Made by a program: the position numbers and the translations under genes. Under the pieces are notes generated by a model. It had not been told where the DNA came from. It searched no databases and saw only the letters and a list, made by a program, of their open reading frames with translations. Positions 7,960 through 18,055 of a stretch of 64,000 nt of DNA are shown one piece after another. Source of the stretch: Marinomonas sp. UCMA 3892 (GTDB lineage Bacteria; Pseudomonadota; Gammaproteobacteria; Pseudomonadales; Marinomonadaceae); the NCBI RefSeq assembly GCF_012726345.1, contig NZ_PTXN01000017.1:1-64000 (forward strand). The letters are read 5' to 3'. Position 1 is the first letter of the stretch. Each line of letters begins with the position of its first letter.

Positions 7960-9495
7960 CTATTTAACACTAGGTAATAGCCATTCAGGCATCGTTTCGT
8001 TATGCACCGCTTCCAACAACAGCTCATTCGCTTTTTCAATATCGGGCGCGAAGTAACGGTCTTTATCGTAAAAAGGCACGCGAGCACGTAACGTTGCACG
8101 AGCATTCTCTAGACGTTTGCTGGATTTCAAAGGTGCACGGAAGTCTAAGCCTTGTACCGCAGACAAAATTTCCACCGCCAAAATACCACGGGTATTTTCC
8201 GCCATGTCTTTCAAGCGACGCGCTGCGAAGGTCGCCATAGAAACGTGGTCTTCTTGGTTCGCCGAGGTCGGCAAACTATCAACAGACGCTGGGTGCGCGT
8301 AGGTTTTATTCTCGCTCGCCAATGCCGCCGCCGTTACTTGCGCGATCATGAAACCTGAGTTCACGCCGCCGTTGTCCACTAAGAATGGTGGTAATTTACT
8401 TAGATTACTATCGATCAGCAAAGCCATACGACGCTCAGACAAACTACCAATTTCAGCAATCGCCAAAGCAAGGTTATCTGCGGCCATAGCCACTGGCTCT
8501 GCGTGGAAGTTACCACCAGAAATGATGTCACCTTCCGCGGCAAATACTAATGGGTTATCCGATACTGAGTTCGCTTCCACGCGCAAGACTTTTGCAGTGC
8601 TGCGAATTTGTTCAAGGCATGCGCCCATCACTTGCGGCTGACAACGCAGAGAATACGGATCTTGGACTTTCTCACAGCCTTGGTGAGAATCGCCAAGCTC
8701 GCTGGTTTCACCTAATAGATGACGATACGCAGCGGCTGCATCGATTTGTGTTTGATGACCACGCACTTCATGGATACGCGCATCAAATGGGCTACGGCTA
8801 CCTAACGCAGCTTCTACAGACAAAGAACCACAAACAATGGCAGAGGCGAATAAATCTTCCGCTTCAAACAATCCTTCAAGAGCAAACGCGGTAGAAGCTT
8901 GCGTACCGTTTAACAACGCCAAACCTTCTTTAGGTGCTAAAGCGATTGGCTCAAGACCGGCAATGGACAACGCTGCTTGGCCTGAAATCACTTCGCCACG
9001 GTAACGAGCTTTGCCTTCACCTAACAAAATCGTACTCATGTGAGCCAATGGCGCTAAATCGCCAGATGCGCCAACAGAGCCTTTTTTCGGAATACATGGA
9101 TACACTTCTTTGTTAATCAAAGTAAGTAGTGCTTGAATCACTTCCAAACGAATACCAGAAAAACCACGCGCTAGACTGTTTACCTTCAACGCCATGATCA
9201 GTTTGACGGTTTTGTCTTCCATCAAAGCACCGATACCTGCAGCGTGAGATAGTACGATACTACGTTGTAACTCATCCAAATCTTCTGGGGCAATACGCGT
9301 ATTCGCCAACAAACCAAAGCCTGTGTTAATACCGTACACCGTACGATTTTCCGCTATTACATCGTTAACCACTTGCGTGCTAGCATGAATCGCTGGGAAA
9401 GCGCTTTCGTCTAAAGTCAATTTAACGTGACGACGGCTAATTTGACGCAATTCGTTTAGAGTCAATTGACCTGGTTTTATGGTTAATTCAAACAT
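7960..9495 (-). CDS. hutH: Histidine ammonia-lyase HutH
   Basis: A 511-residue cytosolic lyase that converts L-histidine to urocanate and ammonia. The MIO prosthetic group forms from the Ala-Ser-Gly triad in [14 protein letters not shown] (residues ~139-152), which is intact. The ATG at 9495 follows GGAGAG by 5 bases; an in-frame upstream start at 9519 has no such support. It is the second gene of the hutUHIG operon. A stem-loop at 9589-9620 separates it from hutU. Confidence 0.96.
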   Translation of the reverse strand: MFELTIKPGQLTLNELRQISRRHVKLTLDESAFPAIHASTQVVNDVIAENRTVYGINTGFGLLANTRIAPEDLDELQRSIVLSHAAGIGALMEDKTVKLIMALKVNSLARGFSGIRLEVIQALLTLINKEVYPCIPKKGSVGASGDLAPLAHMSTILLGEGKARYRGEVISGQAALSIAGLEPIALAPKEGLALLNGTQASTAFALEGLFEAEDLFASAIVCGSLSVEAALGSRSPFDARIHEVRGHQTQIDAAAAYRHLLGETSELGDSHQGCEKVQDPYSLRCQPQVMGACLEQIRSTAKVLRVEANSVSDNPLVFAAEGDIISGGNFHAEPVAMAADNLALAIAEIGSLSERRMALLIDSNLSKLPPFLVDNGGVNSGFMIAQVTAAALASENKTYAHPASVDSLPTSANQEDHVSMATFAARRLKDMAENTRGILAVEILSAVQGLDFRAPLKSSKRLENARATLRARVPFYDKDRYFAPDIEKANELLLEAVHNETMPEWLLPSVK

Positions 9496-9588
9496 AGTGC
9501 TCTCCAATCTTGATGTCATATTCTGCCATCAAATAATTTTTATAATATTGTTTTGCGCCCTTGTGAGGCTTCTTCTATAGGCAGTACA

Positions 9589-9620
9589 CAGCACTTAAAA
9601 CAAATAATATTTAAGTGCTG
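9589..9620 (-). promoter_or_regulatory. Perfect stem-loop between hutU and hutH
   Basis: Arms of 11 bases (CAGCACTTAAA and its complement TTTAAGTGCTG) around a 10-base loop. No U-tract follows, so RNA processing or 3'-end protection of hutU mRNA is more likely than full termination. Confidence 0.55.
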
Positions 9621-9650
9621 CGTCGTATATTAAGATCTTGTAACTGTCTA

Positions 9651-11339
9651 TTACTTTCCGGTAATCATAGGCAGATTTAATCCCTGCTCTTTCGCACAAT
9701 CGATAGCAATCTCATAACCCGCATCTGCATGACGCATCACGCCTGTCGCTGGATCGTTATGAAGAACACGAGCAATACGCGCTGCCGCATCATCACTGCC
9801 GTCACACACAATCACCATGCCAGAATGCTGAGAGAAGCCCATGCCTACGCCACCACCGTGGTGCAAAGATACCCAAGTTGCACCTGATGCTGTGTTCAAT
9901 AAGGCATTCAATAATGGCCAATCAGATACGGCATCTGAGCCATCTTTCATGCCTTCCGTTTCGCGGTTCGGGCTAGATACAGAACCAGAGTCCAAATGAT
10001 CACGACCAATAACAATTGGCGCAGACAATTCACCGCTACGCACCATTTCATTAAAAGCTAAGCCAAGTTTGGCACGTTGACCAAGACCAACCCAACAAAT
10101 ACGCGCTGGCAAACCTTGGAATTGAATGCGCTCACGTGCCATATCTAACCAACGATGTAGATGTTCATCATCAGCGATCAATTCTTTTACTTTGGCATCC
10201 GTTTTGTAGATATCTTCTGGATCACCAGACAAAGCCGCCCAACGGAAAGGACCTATACCACGGCAGAACAAAGGACGAATGTAAGCAGGTACAAAGCCTG
10301 GAAAATCAAAGGCGTTTTCCACGCCTTCTTCCATCGCCATTTGACGTATGTTGTTACCGTAATCAAACGTCGGCACACCCATTTTTTGGAAATCCAACAT
10401 AGCTTGAACGTGTTTCGCCATGGATTTTTTCGCGGCGGTTACGATTTCTTTTGGCTGAGTTTGTGCTTTCTCGCGGTACTCTTCCCAGCTCATACCTAAT
10501 GGCAAGTAGCCGTTTAATGGATCATGAGCCGATGTTTGGTCTGTCACCATATCTGGACGAATACCACGTTTTACCATTTCAGGTAGAATTTCTGCGGCGT
10601 TACCGCAAAGCGCGATAGAAACCGCTTTGCCTTCCGCTGTGTATTTTTTGATGCGCGCCATTGCATCGTCTAGGTCCGTCGCTTGCTCATCCACATAACG
10701 AGTACGTAGACGGAAATCGATGCGGCTTTGCTGACATTCGATATTCAACGAACATGCGCCTGCCAAGGTTGCTGCTAGAGGCTGTGCGCCCCCCATGCCA
10801 CCAAGGCCCGCCGTTAATACCCAACGGCCAGCCAAGTTACCATCGTAATGCTGACGACCCGCTTCAACGAAAGTTTCGTAAGTGCCTTGCACAATGCCTT
10901 GGCTACCAATGTAGATCCACGAACCCGCTGTCATTTGGCCGTACATCGCCAAGCCTTTGGCATCCAACTCATTAAAATGTTCCCAGTTGGCCCAATGTGG
11001 CACTAGGTTTGAGTTGGCAATAAGTACACGCGGTGCGTTGCTGTGGGTTTTGAATACACCCACTGGCTTGCCAGATTGCACCAATAAAGTTTCGTCTTCT
11101 TCTAGTTCTTTTAGGGATTCAACGATCTTGTCATAACATTCCCAATCACGCGCCGCACGACCAATACCACCGTAAACCACCAATTCTTCTGGGTTTTCAG
11201 CCACATCAGGATCTAGGTTGTTCATTAGCATACGCATCGGCGCTTCAGTAAACCAAGATTTTGCAGTAAGTGTCGTTCCTGTTGCCGCTTTGACGACACC
11301 TGCGCGGTAACGTTTTTGAGCGAGTGTTTGCTTAGTCAT
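9651..11339 (-). CDS. hutU: Urocanate hydratase HutU
   Basis: A 562-residue NAD+-dependent enzyme that hydrates urocanate to imidazolonepropionate, step two of the pathway. The glycine-rich NAD+ site ([12 protein letters not shown], residues ~175-186), [17 protein letters not shown] and the late [17 protein letters not shown] are all present, and the length is standard (555-565). The ATG at 11339 has GGTGA upstream; the slightly longer frame to 11354 starts inside that site. It is first in the hut operon, with a HutC-like operator at 11398-11407 in its leader region. Confidence 0.96.
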   Translation of the reverse strand: MTKQTLAQKRYRAGVVKAATGTTLTAKSWFTEAPMRMLMNNLDPDVAENPEELVVYGGIGRAARDWECYDKIVESLKELEEDETLLVQSGKPVGVFKTHSNAPRVLIANSNLVPHWANWEHFNELDAKGLAMYGQMTAGSWIYIGSQGIVQGTYETFVEAGRQHYDGNLAGRWVLTAGLGGMGGAQPLAATLAGACSLNIECQQSRIDFRLRTRYVDEQATDLDDAMARIKKYTAEGKAVSIALCGNAAEILPEMVKRGIRPDMVTDQTSAHDPLNGYLPLGMSWEEYREKAQTQPKEIVTAAKKSMAKHVQAMLDFQKMGVPTFDYGNNIRQMAMEEGVENAFDFPGFVPAYIRPLFCRGIGPFRWAALSGDPEDIYKTDAKVKELIADDEHLHRWLDMARERIQFQGLPARICWVGLGQRAKLGLAFNEMVRSGELSAPIVIGRDHLDSGSVSSPNRETEGMKDGSDAVSDWPLLNALLNTASGATWVSLHHGGGVGMGFSQHSGMVIVCDGSDDAAARIARVLHNDPATGVMRHADAGYEIAIDCAKEQGLNLPMITGK

Positions 11340-11397
11340 TTTTTCACCTATCAAAGAATGTCTTTTTATTCTGATTAGAAGGAAGATTTAACGAACA

Positions 11398-11407
11398 TGT
11401 ATATACA
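11398..11407. promoter_or_regulatory. HutC-like operator upstream of hutU
   Basis: The palindrome TGTATATACA, within ATGTATATACAAT, lies 58 bases before hutU. The same core recurs before hutF and, with one change, before hutC. HutC proteins are known to bind TGTATA-TACA-type dyads. Confidence 0.75.
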
Positions 11408-11581
11408 ATTAACCCAAAGATAAAATCTAATTTTTCTGGATGCAAGCCATTTTTTAAAATAAATCGCCTTCTCATCTTTAAAAATAGAGAAAAAAACCAT
11501 CTACACAACAAAAAAACCTTAATAAACAGTCACTAAATAAATGAGTAAATAGATAACTCATAAACCCATTAAAAACACACT

Positions 11582-11591
11582 TGTATATACA
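11582..11591. promoter_or_regulatory. HutC-like operator overlapping the hutF promoter
   Basis: The palindrome TGTATATACA is the second copy in the hutU-hutF intergenic region. A possible -35 (TTGTAT, 11581-11586) overlaps it, with TACACT 18 bases downstream as a candidate -10, so repressor binding would block polymerase. The rest of this 302-base gap is A+T-rich with no gene. Confidence 0.7.
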
Positions 11592-11641
11592 TTATATTTT
11601 CTATTACACTCAAAGTATCAATATTCATTAGGGAATGACTT

Positions 11642-13042
11642 GTGACGGGCCATAACTCAACTCATTGCGATAGCACTCAATACTATTTTTCTGAACGCGC
11701 TTTGCTTTCTTCTGGCTGGTCGAATAATGTGCTTTTCTCAGTAAAAGACGGACAATTTCATTCTTTTAAAGCAGACAGCACACCGACAACAGACTGCCAT
11801 GTATTATCTGGCCCAGTCTTGCCAACGCTTGCCAACGTTCATTCTCATGCCTTTCAGCGAGTGATGGCTGGTGCCGCAGAAGTCAGCTTAAATCCAAACG
11901 ATAGTTTTTGGAGTTGGCGCGATTTGATGTACAAGATCGTGCAAAAACTTACGCCAGACGATGCTCGTATTATTGCCAAACAACTTTATATCGACATGCT
12001 AAAAGCTGGTTATACACAAGTCGGAGAATTCCACTATCTGCACCACGATATTGGCGGAAAGCATTATGGCCAGCTTGGTGAGATGTCGAATCAGATTATC
12101 GCCGCGGCAGATGAGTCTGGTATGGGCTTAACTTTGCTACCAGTGCTGTATTCGCACTCTGGTTTTGGAGGGCAAGCACCTAACGCCGGACAAGCGCGTT
12201 TTATCAATTCCACAGATTCTTATTTGGCATTACATCAAGCCTGCGATAAAGCGTTAGCGAATCATGCTCGCCATAAATTGGGGATTTGCTTTCACTCATT
12301 GCGCGCGGTGACCAAACCGCAAATAGACACCGTCTTACAATCTCTCGCTAAAGATTGCCCGGTTCACATTCATATCGCGGAGCAACAAAAAGAAGTTCAA
12401 GACAGCCTAGCCTTCAGCGGACAACGTCCAGTGGAATGGCTTAGCAACGAAATAGGTTTGAATGAGCGCTGGTGCTTAGTTCACGCCACTCATCTAACAG
12501 ATGCAGAACGCCAAGCCATTACGAAGAGCAAAGCCGTTGCTGGATTATGCCCAACTACCGAAGCGAATTTAGGCGATGGCATTTTCCCTGCTGTGGAATT
12601 CGAGAAAGAAAATGGCCGTTGGGGAATTGGCTCTGACAGCCATGTTAGTTTGTCGATTGTAGAAGAGCTCAGAACACTGGAATATGGACAACGTTTGCGC
12701 GATCAACAGCGCAACCGTTTATACCGTGCGGACCAAACCAGCGTCGGCGACAACCTATACCAACAAGCCTTATTGGGTGGTAATCAAGCTTGCGACGTGT
12801 CATTGGGATTAAGCCAAGGTAACCGAGCTGACTTTATGGTGCTCGACGAGTCTCACCCTTTTATCGCCGCAAGCGAATCAAAGGACTTACTCAACCGTTG
12901 GCTATTTGCCACCAATGAAAATCTCGTTAAAGACGTTTTTGTCGCTGGCAAACACACAATAAAAGACTTCCACCACCAGCAAGAAGAAAGCAGCCGTCAG
13001 GCTTTTATTCAAGTGATTAAAAAGGTGATGTATGACGTTTAA
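11642..13042 (+). CDS. hutF: Formimidoylglutamate deiminase HutF
   Basis: A 466-residue amidohydrolase converting N-formimino-glutamate to N-formylglutamate and ammonia. Together with HutG this makes the five-step pathway, in place of the HutG-type formiminoglutamase route. The metal-binding motif LANVHSHAFQR lies at residues ~61-71; HIHIAEQ and the C-terminal GIGSDSHVSLS are present. The start is a GTG behind AGGGAA; the first ~15 residues are not conserved, so a nearby start is possible. It overlaps hutD by 11 bases. Confidence 0.94.
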   Translation: MTGHNSTHCDSTQYYFSERALLSSGWSNNVLFSVKDGQFHSFKADSTPTTDCHVLSGPVLPTLANVHSHAFQRVMAGAAEVSLNPNDSFWSWRDLMYKIVQKLTPDDARIIAKQLYIDMLKAGYTQVGEFHYLHHDIGGKHYGQLGEMSNQIIAAADESGMGLTLLPVLYSHSGFGGQAPNAGQARFINSTDSYLALHQACDKALANHARHKLGICFHSLRAVTKPQIDTVLQSLAKDCPVHIHIAEQQKEVQDSLAFSGQRPVEWLSNEIGLNERWCLVHATHLTDAERQAITKSKAVAGLCPTTEANLGDGIFPAVEFEKENGRWGIGSDSHVSLSIVEELRTLEYGQRLRDQQRNRLYRADQTSVGDNLYQQALLGGNQACDVSLGLSQGNRADFMVLDESHPFIAASESKDLLNRWLFATNENLVKDVFVAGKHTIKDFHHQQEESSRQAFIQVIKKVMYDV

Positions 13043-13646
13043 TACTTCGTTGCCATACCAGATCATTGCGCAAAGTGATTACCAACGCATGCCTTGGAAA
13101 AACGGCCTTGGCGAAACCCTAGAGATGCAACGCCATGAAGATGAAAGCGGCCTGCGTTTTCGTATCAGCCAAGCTTCTGTGGTTGAAGACGGGGTATTTT
13201 CAGACTTCAGCGGATTGCATCGCACCTTAGTCTTGTTGTCTGGCGAAGGAATGACACTCGAACATGCTGTCAAAAACAACAGCCACACAAACAAGTTAAG
13301 TAATGCATTGGATATAGCGCGCTTTTCAGGTGGAGATACAACTTACGCAACCCTGAAAAATGGCAAGATTGAAGACCTTAACATCATGGTGCGAGAAACC
13401 GACACTCAGGCCAATGTTCAAGCTTTCACAGCACCTTGCTCGCTCTTATTTTCAAATAACAGCACCTTGTTTTCAAATGACCACTTCTTGTTCTGTGGTT
13501 TCTATGTTTGTGAGGATGGCGTACTGGAAATTGAGAATACCGCCTTGACGATAAGTGCACACAGCATGGTGGTTTTCTCGCAAAACGCCAATGCAAAATT
13601 AACTAAAGGCAGTGGCGTTTTTATCAGAATTACTGAGTTAGATTAA
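13032..13646 (+). CDS. hutD: HutD family protein
   Basis: A 204-residue cupin-like protein of the HutD family, found in hut loci of many proteobacteria. Conserved features include the start region MPWKNGLGETLE (residues ~19-30), FRISQASV and the FSGLHRTLVLL motif. Its exact role is unsettled; in Pseudomonas it is thought to modulate hut expression, perhaps by limiting urocanate or formylglutamate build-up (family knowledge). It overlaps hutF at its start and overlaps the facing hutC gene by 4 bases at its end. Confidence 0.92.
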   Translation: MTFNTSLPYQIIAQSDYQRMPWKNGLGETLEMQRHEDESGLRFRISQASVVEDGVFSDFSGLHRTLVLLSGEGMTLEHAVKNNSHTNKLSNALDIARFSGGDTTYATLKNGKIEDLNIMVRETDTQANVQAFTAPCSLLFSNNSTLFSNDHFLFCGFYVCEDGVLEIENTALTISAHSMVVFSQNANAKLTKGSGVFIRITELD

Positions 13647-14410
13647 CGACCAAAATGCCCGAAAAGTTGGAAACGAGAACCAGGATGCAATAAACGCGCA
13701 GCGGTGACGATGTCATCGCCCGCCCAAGTACGGCGTTTTATTTGCAAACACGGCTCTGATGCTTGAATTTGTAAGCGTTCACATTCGACTGCATTAGGTA
13801 AAATAGCTTCCACCAAATGCTCGCCTTCTGTCATCGGTGCAGCACTCATCAAATATTCGTAAGACGTATGCTTTGCAAAATCCTGTTTATCGTATTCTGG
13901 TGCTAATGTCGCGTTCACAACACGTTCTTCGATTTGAATTGGCAAATCATTTTCGAAATGTAAAACAACCGAACGGAAAATCCCATGATTGGTACGAACG
14001 CCTAACGTCATCGCTTCTTCCATTGTCGCTTTGGCAGATTCCAAGACTAATAATTCAGAACGATGTTTATGACCGCGAGCAGCCACCTCCTCCGCGATGT
14101 TATGAACATCAAAAAGTGCTGAATGAGCTTTTTTCTCGGCAACAAAAGTGCCTAACCCTTGGTGACGAACAAGAAAACCTTCAGCAGTTAATTCGCGCAA
14201 TGCGCGGTTAACTGTCATACGACTCACCCCCAAAGCTTTCACGACTTCAGATTCCGAAGGTATACGCTGATTTGTCTGCCATTCTCCTGATGAAATTTTC
14301 AACGAAATCGCCTGCTTTAACTTGGCATATATGGGCAAAGGGGCATCCGGTAAATCATCGAATAAATTCGCTAAATTGGGAGCAGTTACGTCAGACACTA
14401 AAGATTCCAT
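13643..14410 (-). CDS. hutC: Histidine utilisation repressor HutC (GntR/UTRA)
   Basis: A 255-residue repressor that releases DNA on binding urocanate. A GntR winged helix lies at residues ~22-90 (PIYAKLKQAISLKI, then RIPSESEVVKALGVSRMTVNRALREL) and a UTRA ligand domain at ~105-245, ending in the typical LLHPGSRFQLFGHF. The promoter upstream (TTGTTT, 18 bases, TATAAT) is flanked by a HutC-like site, which implies self-repression. The first ~20 residues are longer than usual and the ribosome binding site is poor, so the true start may lie slightly inside. Confidence 0.93.
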   Translation of the reverse strand: MESLVSDVTAPNLANLFDDLPDAPLPIYAKLKQAISLKISSGEWQTNQRIPSESEVVKALGVSRMTVNRALRELTAEGFLVRHQGLGTFVAEKKAHSALFDVHNIAEEVAARGHKHRSELLVLESAKATMEEAMTLGVRTNHGIFRSVVLHFENDLPIQIEERVVNATLAPEYDKQDFAKHTSYEYLMSAAPMTEGEHLVEAILPNAVECERLQIQASEPCLQIKRRTWAGDDIVTAARLLHPGSRFQLFGHFGR

Positions 14411-14432
14411 ATGTTCGTGAATTTAAGGAAGA

Positions 14433-14462
14433 ATTATATCGTGAGTCGATAAGAACAAACAA
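14433..14462 (-). promoter_or_regulatory. Sigma-70-type promoter of hutC
   Basis: Minus strand TTGTTT, 18 bases, then a perfect TATAAT, ending 23 bases before the hutC ATG. Confidence 0.65.
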
Positions 14463-14468
14463 TCAACT

Positions 14469-14478
14469 TGTCTATACA
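14469..14478. promoter_or_regulatory. HutC-like operator at hutC (autoregulation)
   Basis: TGTCTATACA, one base away from the TGTATATACA sites before hutU and hutF, sits immediately upstream of the hutC -35 element. Confidence 0.65.
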
Positions 14479-14496
14479 TCTAGAAAACAAGTCTTT

Positions 14497-15156
14497 TTAG
14501 ATAGGCGCTAGCCATAGTGCTGCCAACCAGGAAAGACCCATCAACAAAGAAAATATCACGCCCCAGCGAGGCGTCTTCACTTCAACTGATGTTATTGTAT
14601 GATGTTTTTTACGTCCGAGAATCATAGCTTCAATAAGGCGCTCTTTAAGACACAACTCATGATAGAACACAGCCAGTACATGCATGGCAACTAAACCAAG
14701 TAACACGTTAGGTAAAAAATGATGAATCGATGCCAATTGGCTAGCCAAATCTTCTGAAATAAGAGAATAAAAAGGCCCAAACCAAAACACTTCATCACTG
14801 GTAAATAAGCCTGTTCCCCACTGCACAGAAAGCGCAAGCAATAAAACTACCACCATCAATGCACCAACTGGATTATGACCTAAGTATTTTTTGGGTCGAC
14901 CTGATAACAACGACATAGCAAAGCGAAAAGCAACCTTTGGCCCCTTAACAAACTGACTAAAACGCGCGTAATAAGAGCCATAGAAACCATAAAGTACGCG
15001 AGCAATAACTACCGCTGACAAACCATACCCCATGTAAAAATGGTACTGAATATAATTGCCTTCTGATTTACCCGTAATAATCAAACCAGTAAATAAAAGC
15101 ACAATCAGCCAGTGGCTAATTCGCACAGGCCAATCCCACACCAGTGTTGATTTCAT
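14497..15156 (-). CDS. Cytochrome b561-type di-haem membrane protein
   Basis: A 219-residue integral membrane protein of the cytochrome b561/NiFe-hydrogenase b-subunit type. Four main hydrophobic segments occur (about residues 12-30, 43-60, 95-115, 145-165), plus a C-terminal one. Likely haem-ligand histidines are in VRISHWLIVLLF, QYHFYMGYG and the later VAMHVLAVFYH. It probably moves electrons between quinol and a periplasmic cytochrome c or oxidoreductase; no such partner is adjacent, so the redox partner is unknown. Transcribed alone, its 3' end abuts the hutC control region. Confidence 0.82.
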   Translation of the reverse strand: MKSTLVWDWPVRISHWLIVLLFTGLIITGKSEGNYIQYHFYMGYGLSAVVIARVLYGFYGSYYARFSQFVKGPKVAFRFAMSLLSGRPKKYLGHNPVGALMVVVLLLALSVQWGTGLFTSDEVFWFGPFYSLISEDLASQLASIHHFLPNVLLGLVAMHVLAVFYHELCLKERLIEAMILGRKKHHTITSVEVKTPRWGVIFSLLMGLSWLAALWLAPI

Positions 15157-15344
15157 CTTAACTATCCTCTCATGCTCTCATTAAAGTGTTCTTTCATAGG
15201 AACCTATATAGGCTGCTCAAAAAACGCGCGCTTGCAAAATAGTGACATTAAACACTATGCTGTGAAAAGCAAGATTCTGATTGCCTATTTTCAACACTTA
15301 GCGAATAAACGCTTCTTTAAATGTATTATAAGGATGAGATATGT

Positions 15345-16376
15345 ATGCTTGTCACGTTATTCTTGATCACGCTTTCCTGCGTTGTATTATTAGCGTATTT
15401 ATTGTTATTTAAAGGTCGCTTTTTTAGTAAACAAAGTGCGGTCATAGGTGCACCGATTGATAAGATTGCAGAAGATTTAAGTGACCTTACCAATTGGCAA
15501 AGCTGGCTACCTTGGCTCATTTATGAATCTAAGCCCTATGTAAACTTTGAATACTTAAACTCAGGCATTCATTCCGTTTTTCCTTCCTGCTTGGCTTGGC
15601 AAGGCAAGCTAATTAAAGATGGGCACATTACTTTAGAACCGGCTCGCTCAGGCGCCCATTATTTCCATACATTATTAGAAGCACCTGCGTTTTACCCAAA
15701 CGACGTACACTTCAACATTGACCTCACTAAACAAAAAGAACGTACTTTAATCACCATTCAAATAACGGGCAAGCTGCCTTTTTTTACCCGTTGGAAACAA
15801 AAAAATTACAGCATTCGCGCTGATAAAGACGCAGAACTCGCACTACTAAAATTATTGGCTTACCTAAACAAATACAGCAAAGCATCTAGCCATGAATACA
15901 ACGCGCCAACCTTTGAATGGCTTAACAAGACCAAACTAGACAATGTTGATGCGGTGACTCGACCTTTCGTGGTGAGCAACCAACCTATGTCGCAAAAAAT
16001 GGATCAAGGCTTTCATGACTTGATTACCGAGCTTGGTCCAGAAAACCCACCCGCTGGCCCAAGTTTCGCTCTATATAAAAAAGCCGACATCGCCCATCAT
16101 TATTTTTCTGGTCGATTAGGTATTCCCGTACAAAACCTTGTGCCTTGTGAACTCTGCCCTGAACGTATTGTCTTACGAGGTAACTATTTGCATTTACGCT
16201 ATATTGGTTGCTACCAAAACTTATCTTTAGCTTGGCATGTGTTGTACAGTTTTATGAGACTACACAACTTAAAGCCCCATCGCCGACACTATGGTGTGGA
16301 AGTTTTTGAAGCTGGACCAATGCAAAAAAATAGCTCAAAGGATTATGTGACTTCGGTGTACTTACCTATCAAATAA
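15345..16376 (+). CDS. Membrane-anchored SRPBCC plus GyrI-like ligand-binding protein
   Basis: A 343-residue protein I do not recognise by name. It starts with one hydrophobic helix (residues 1-22). An SRPBCC/polyketide-cyclase-like domain follows (~25-165; IDKIAEDLSDLTNWQSWLPW is typical), and then a GyrI-like effector-binding domain (~205-343; SQKMDQGFHDL, GVEVFEAGP). The combination suggests binding of a small hydrophobic ligand at the membrane, not DNA binding, since no HTH is present. The ATG at 15345 follows AAGGATGAG; a longer frame from 15321 would include that site. The next gene encodes a tiny membrane protein 66 bases on, likely co-transcribed. Confidence 0.75.
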   Translation: MLVTLFLITLSCVVLLAYLLLFKGRFFSKQSAVIGAPIDKIAEDLSDLTNWQSWLPWLIYESKPYVNFEYLNSGIHSVFPSCLAWQGKLIKDGHITLEPARSGAHYFHTLLEAPAFYPNDVHFNIDLTKQKERTLITIQITGKLPFFTRWKQKNYSIRADKDAELALLKLLAYLNKYSKASSHEYNAPTFEWLNKTKLDNVDAVTRPFVVSNQPMSQKMDQGFHDLITELGPENPPAGPSFALYKKADIAHHYFSGRLGIPVQNLVPCELCPERIVLRGNYLHLRYIGCYQNLSLAWHVLYSFMRLHNLKPHRRHYGVEVFEAGPMQKNSSKDYVTSVYLPIK

Positions 16377-16442
16377 TTGGCTTAACGGCCTTTTTATGGG
16401 AAGGTCTCATTTTCGCCTAATAAACCGCAAGGAAATACAAAC

Positions 16443-16631
16443 GTGGCAAAACTTTATCCTCTTATCGACAGCTTGATTCGCATCATGCTGACCATCGCCT
16501 TTTTCTATACTTTCAAACACTTCATGAGTGTACAAAATGATTTGTTGTTGGCCTTTATTTCTGTGCTTTGTGGGTTCGTGACTTTTCGTATTTTAATGTT
16601 TGCTTTTAATAAAATAACTACTAAAAAGTAG
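16443..16631 (+). CDS. Small two-helix membrane protein, unknown function
   Basis: A 62-residue protein starting with GTG behind a good AAGGAAA site. Two hydrophobic stretches (residues ~12-30 and ~35-55) and a lysine-rich tail ITTKK suggest a small inner-membrane protein with both ends in the cytoplasm. No family is recognised. It probably belongs with the SRPBCC-GyrI-like gene just upstream. Confidence 0.6.
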   Translation: MAKLYPLIDSLIRIMLTIAFFYTFKHFMSVQNDLLLAFISVLCGFVTFRILMFAFNKITTKK

Positions 16632-16684
16632 TTCTGTCCGTTTACAAATTTAGCGTATCCTAATGGCTTATCCCCTGAATACAC

Positions 16685-16715
16685 AATGCAGATTTAATGG
16701 ATAAAAATCTGCATT
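16685..16715 (+). promoter_or_regulatory. Stem-loop in the leader of the Xaa-Pro dipeptidase gene
   Basis: AATGCAGATTT and AAATCTGCATT pair perfectly over 11 bases around a 9-base loop, ending 22 bases before the ATG at 16738. No U-run follows, so a role in mRNA stability or translation is as likely as termination. Confidence 0.5.
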
Positions 16716-16737
16716 CTTGCTAACACTTGAAGATAAT

Positions 16738-18039
16738 ATGAGTCCTTCTATGACCACACTCTATCAAGAACATCTTGCCGTTCTCTGCAATCGATATGAA
16801 AACGCTATGGCGCATTTTTGCCTAGACGCCATTGTTTTAGCCTCAGGGGAAAAAAGCTACTATTTCCAAGATGATCACACCCATCCTTTTCATGCCTATT
16901 CTGGCGCACAACAGTGGTTGCCATTTACACTAGGGGCAGAAACCTATGTCATCTTAAAAACGGGCGAAAAACCGACGTTAATTTGGCCTGTTCGTGACGA
17001 TTTCTGGCACGCTCCCAATCCTGTTCCTAGCGGCGATTGGCAACAAAACTGGAACATTGTAACGGCGAAGAAAACAGACAAATGGTTCTCCGATTTACCC
17101 AATAAAACCGCTTGGCTTGGTCCGCAAGCAATGCCATTTGCTATCGTTTGTGCAGGATTAAAAGCTTATGTAGATTTTGCTAAAGCCGTAAAAACAGACT
17201 TCGAAATTCAAGCCATGCGCCAAGCAAGCAAACGCGGCGCCGCAGGTCATATCGCAGCAAAAGAGGCTTTTTTAGCTGGCTGTAGCGAATTAGAAATTCA
17301 CCTCGCCTTCTTAAAAGCTAGCCAGCAAAGCGCTTTCCAAGAACCCTATCCAGGCATTGTCGGCTTAGACGAGCACGCTGCTGTGTTGCATTATGAACAT
17401 AAGTCCATAGAGCAAGTCGCAAACTCTCGTACGCTACTGATTGATGCAGGTGCCAACGAACATGGCTATGCCAGTGACATTACCCGTACTTTTACGCGTC
17501 ACGATGATGACTTTAACGCCTTGATCAATGACCTTGATGTAATGGAACAAAAGCTTTGCCGTAGCGCCATATCTGGTGTTGCCTTCCAGGATTTGCACCA
17601 AAACACGCTAGCAGGTATTGCGGCATTACTGCTTGAACATAAGATTTGTGCTTTAAGCGTTGAAGAGCAATTAGCAAAACGCATTCCACAAGTTTTCTTT
17701 CCTCACGGCTTGGGTCATTTATTAGGCTTGCAAGTTCACGATGTGGGCGGCCATCAAATTGATCAAACAGGCACATTAAGCATGCCTGACGACAGCGCTC
17801 CCTTCTTACGTCTGACTAGAAAACTAGAGAAAAACATGGTGATCACTATAGAGCCAGGATTGTATTTTATTCCAATGTTACTAGATAAAATGCAGGCCGA
17901 CATACTCGGCCATGGTTGTGATATGGCACGGATCCAACATTTTATGCCTTATGGAGGCATCCGCATCGAAGACAATGTGGTGGTGAAAAACGACCTGCCA
18001 GAGAACCTTACTCGTAACGCTTTTTCCAACCAAGCTTAG
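16738..18039 (+). CDS. pepQ: Xaa-Pro dipeptidase, M24B family (PepQ-like)
   Basis: A 433-residue cytosolic dimetal peptidase that splits Xaa-Pro dipeptides. The N-terminal creatinase-like domain covers residues 1-160. The pita-bread domain follows with all metal ligands: two Asp in LLIDAGANEHGYASDITRTF, His in FFPHGLGHLLGLQVHD, and Glu in TIEPGLYFIP and GIRIEDNVVV. The length agrees with bacterial PepQ (about 440). Gammaproteobacterial PepQ enzymes of this type also hydrolyse organophosphates (family knowledge). The ATG at 16738 is preferred over an upstream TTG at 16717. It is transcribed alone, with a stem-loop on each side. Confidence 0.92.
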   Translation: MSPSMTTLYQEHLAVLCNRYENAMAHFCLDAIVLASGEKSYYFQDDHTHPFHAYSGAQQWLPFTLGAETYVILKTGEKPTLIWPVRDDFWHAPNPVPSGDWQQNWNIVTAKKTDKWFSDLPNKTAWLGPQAMPFAIVCAGLKAYVDFAKAVKTDFEIQAMRQASKRGAAGHIAAKEAFLAGCSELEIHLAFLKASQQSAFQEPYPGIVGLDEHAAVLHYEHKSIEQVANSRTLLIDAGANEHGYASDITRTFTRHDDDFNALINDLDVMEQKLCRSAISGVAFQDLHQNTLAGIAALLLEHKICALSVEEQLAKRIPQVFFPHGLGHLLGLQVHDVGGHQIDQTGTLSMPDDSAPFLRLTRKLEKNMVITIEPGLYFIPMLLDKMQADILGHGCDMARIQHFMPYGGIRIEDNVVVKNDLPENLTRNAFSNQA

Positions 18040-18055
18040 GTAATATCGATTCCTT

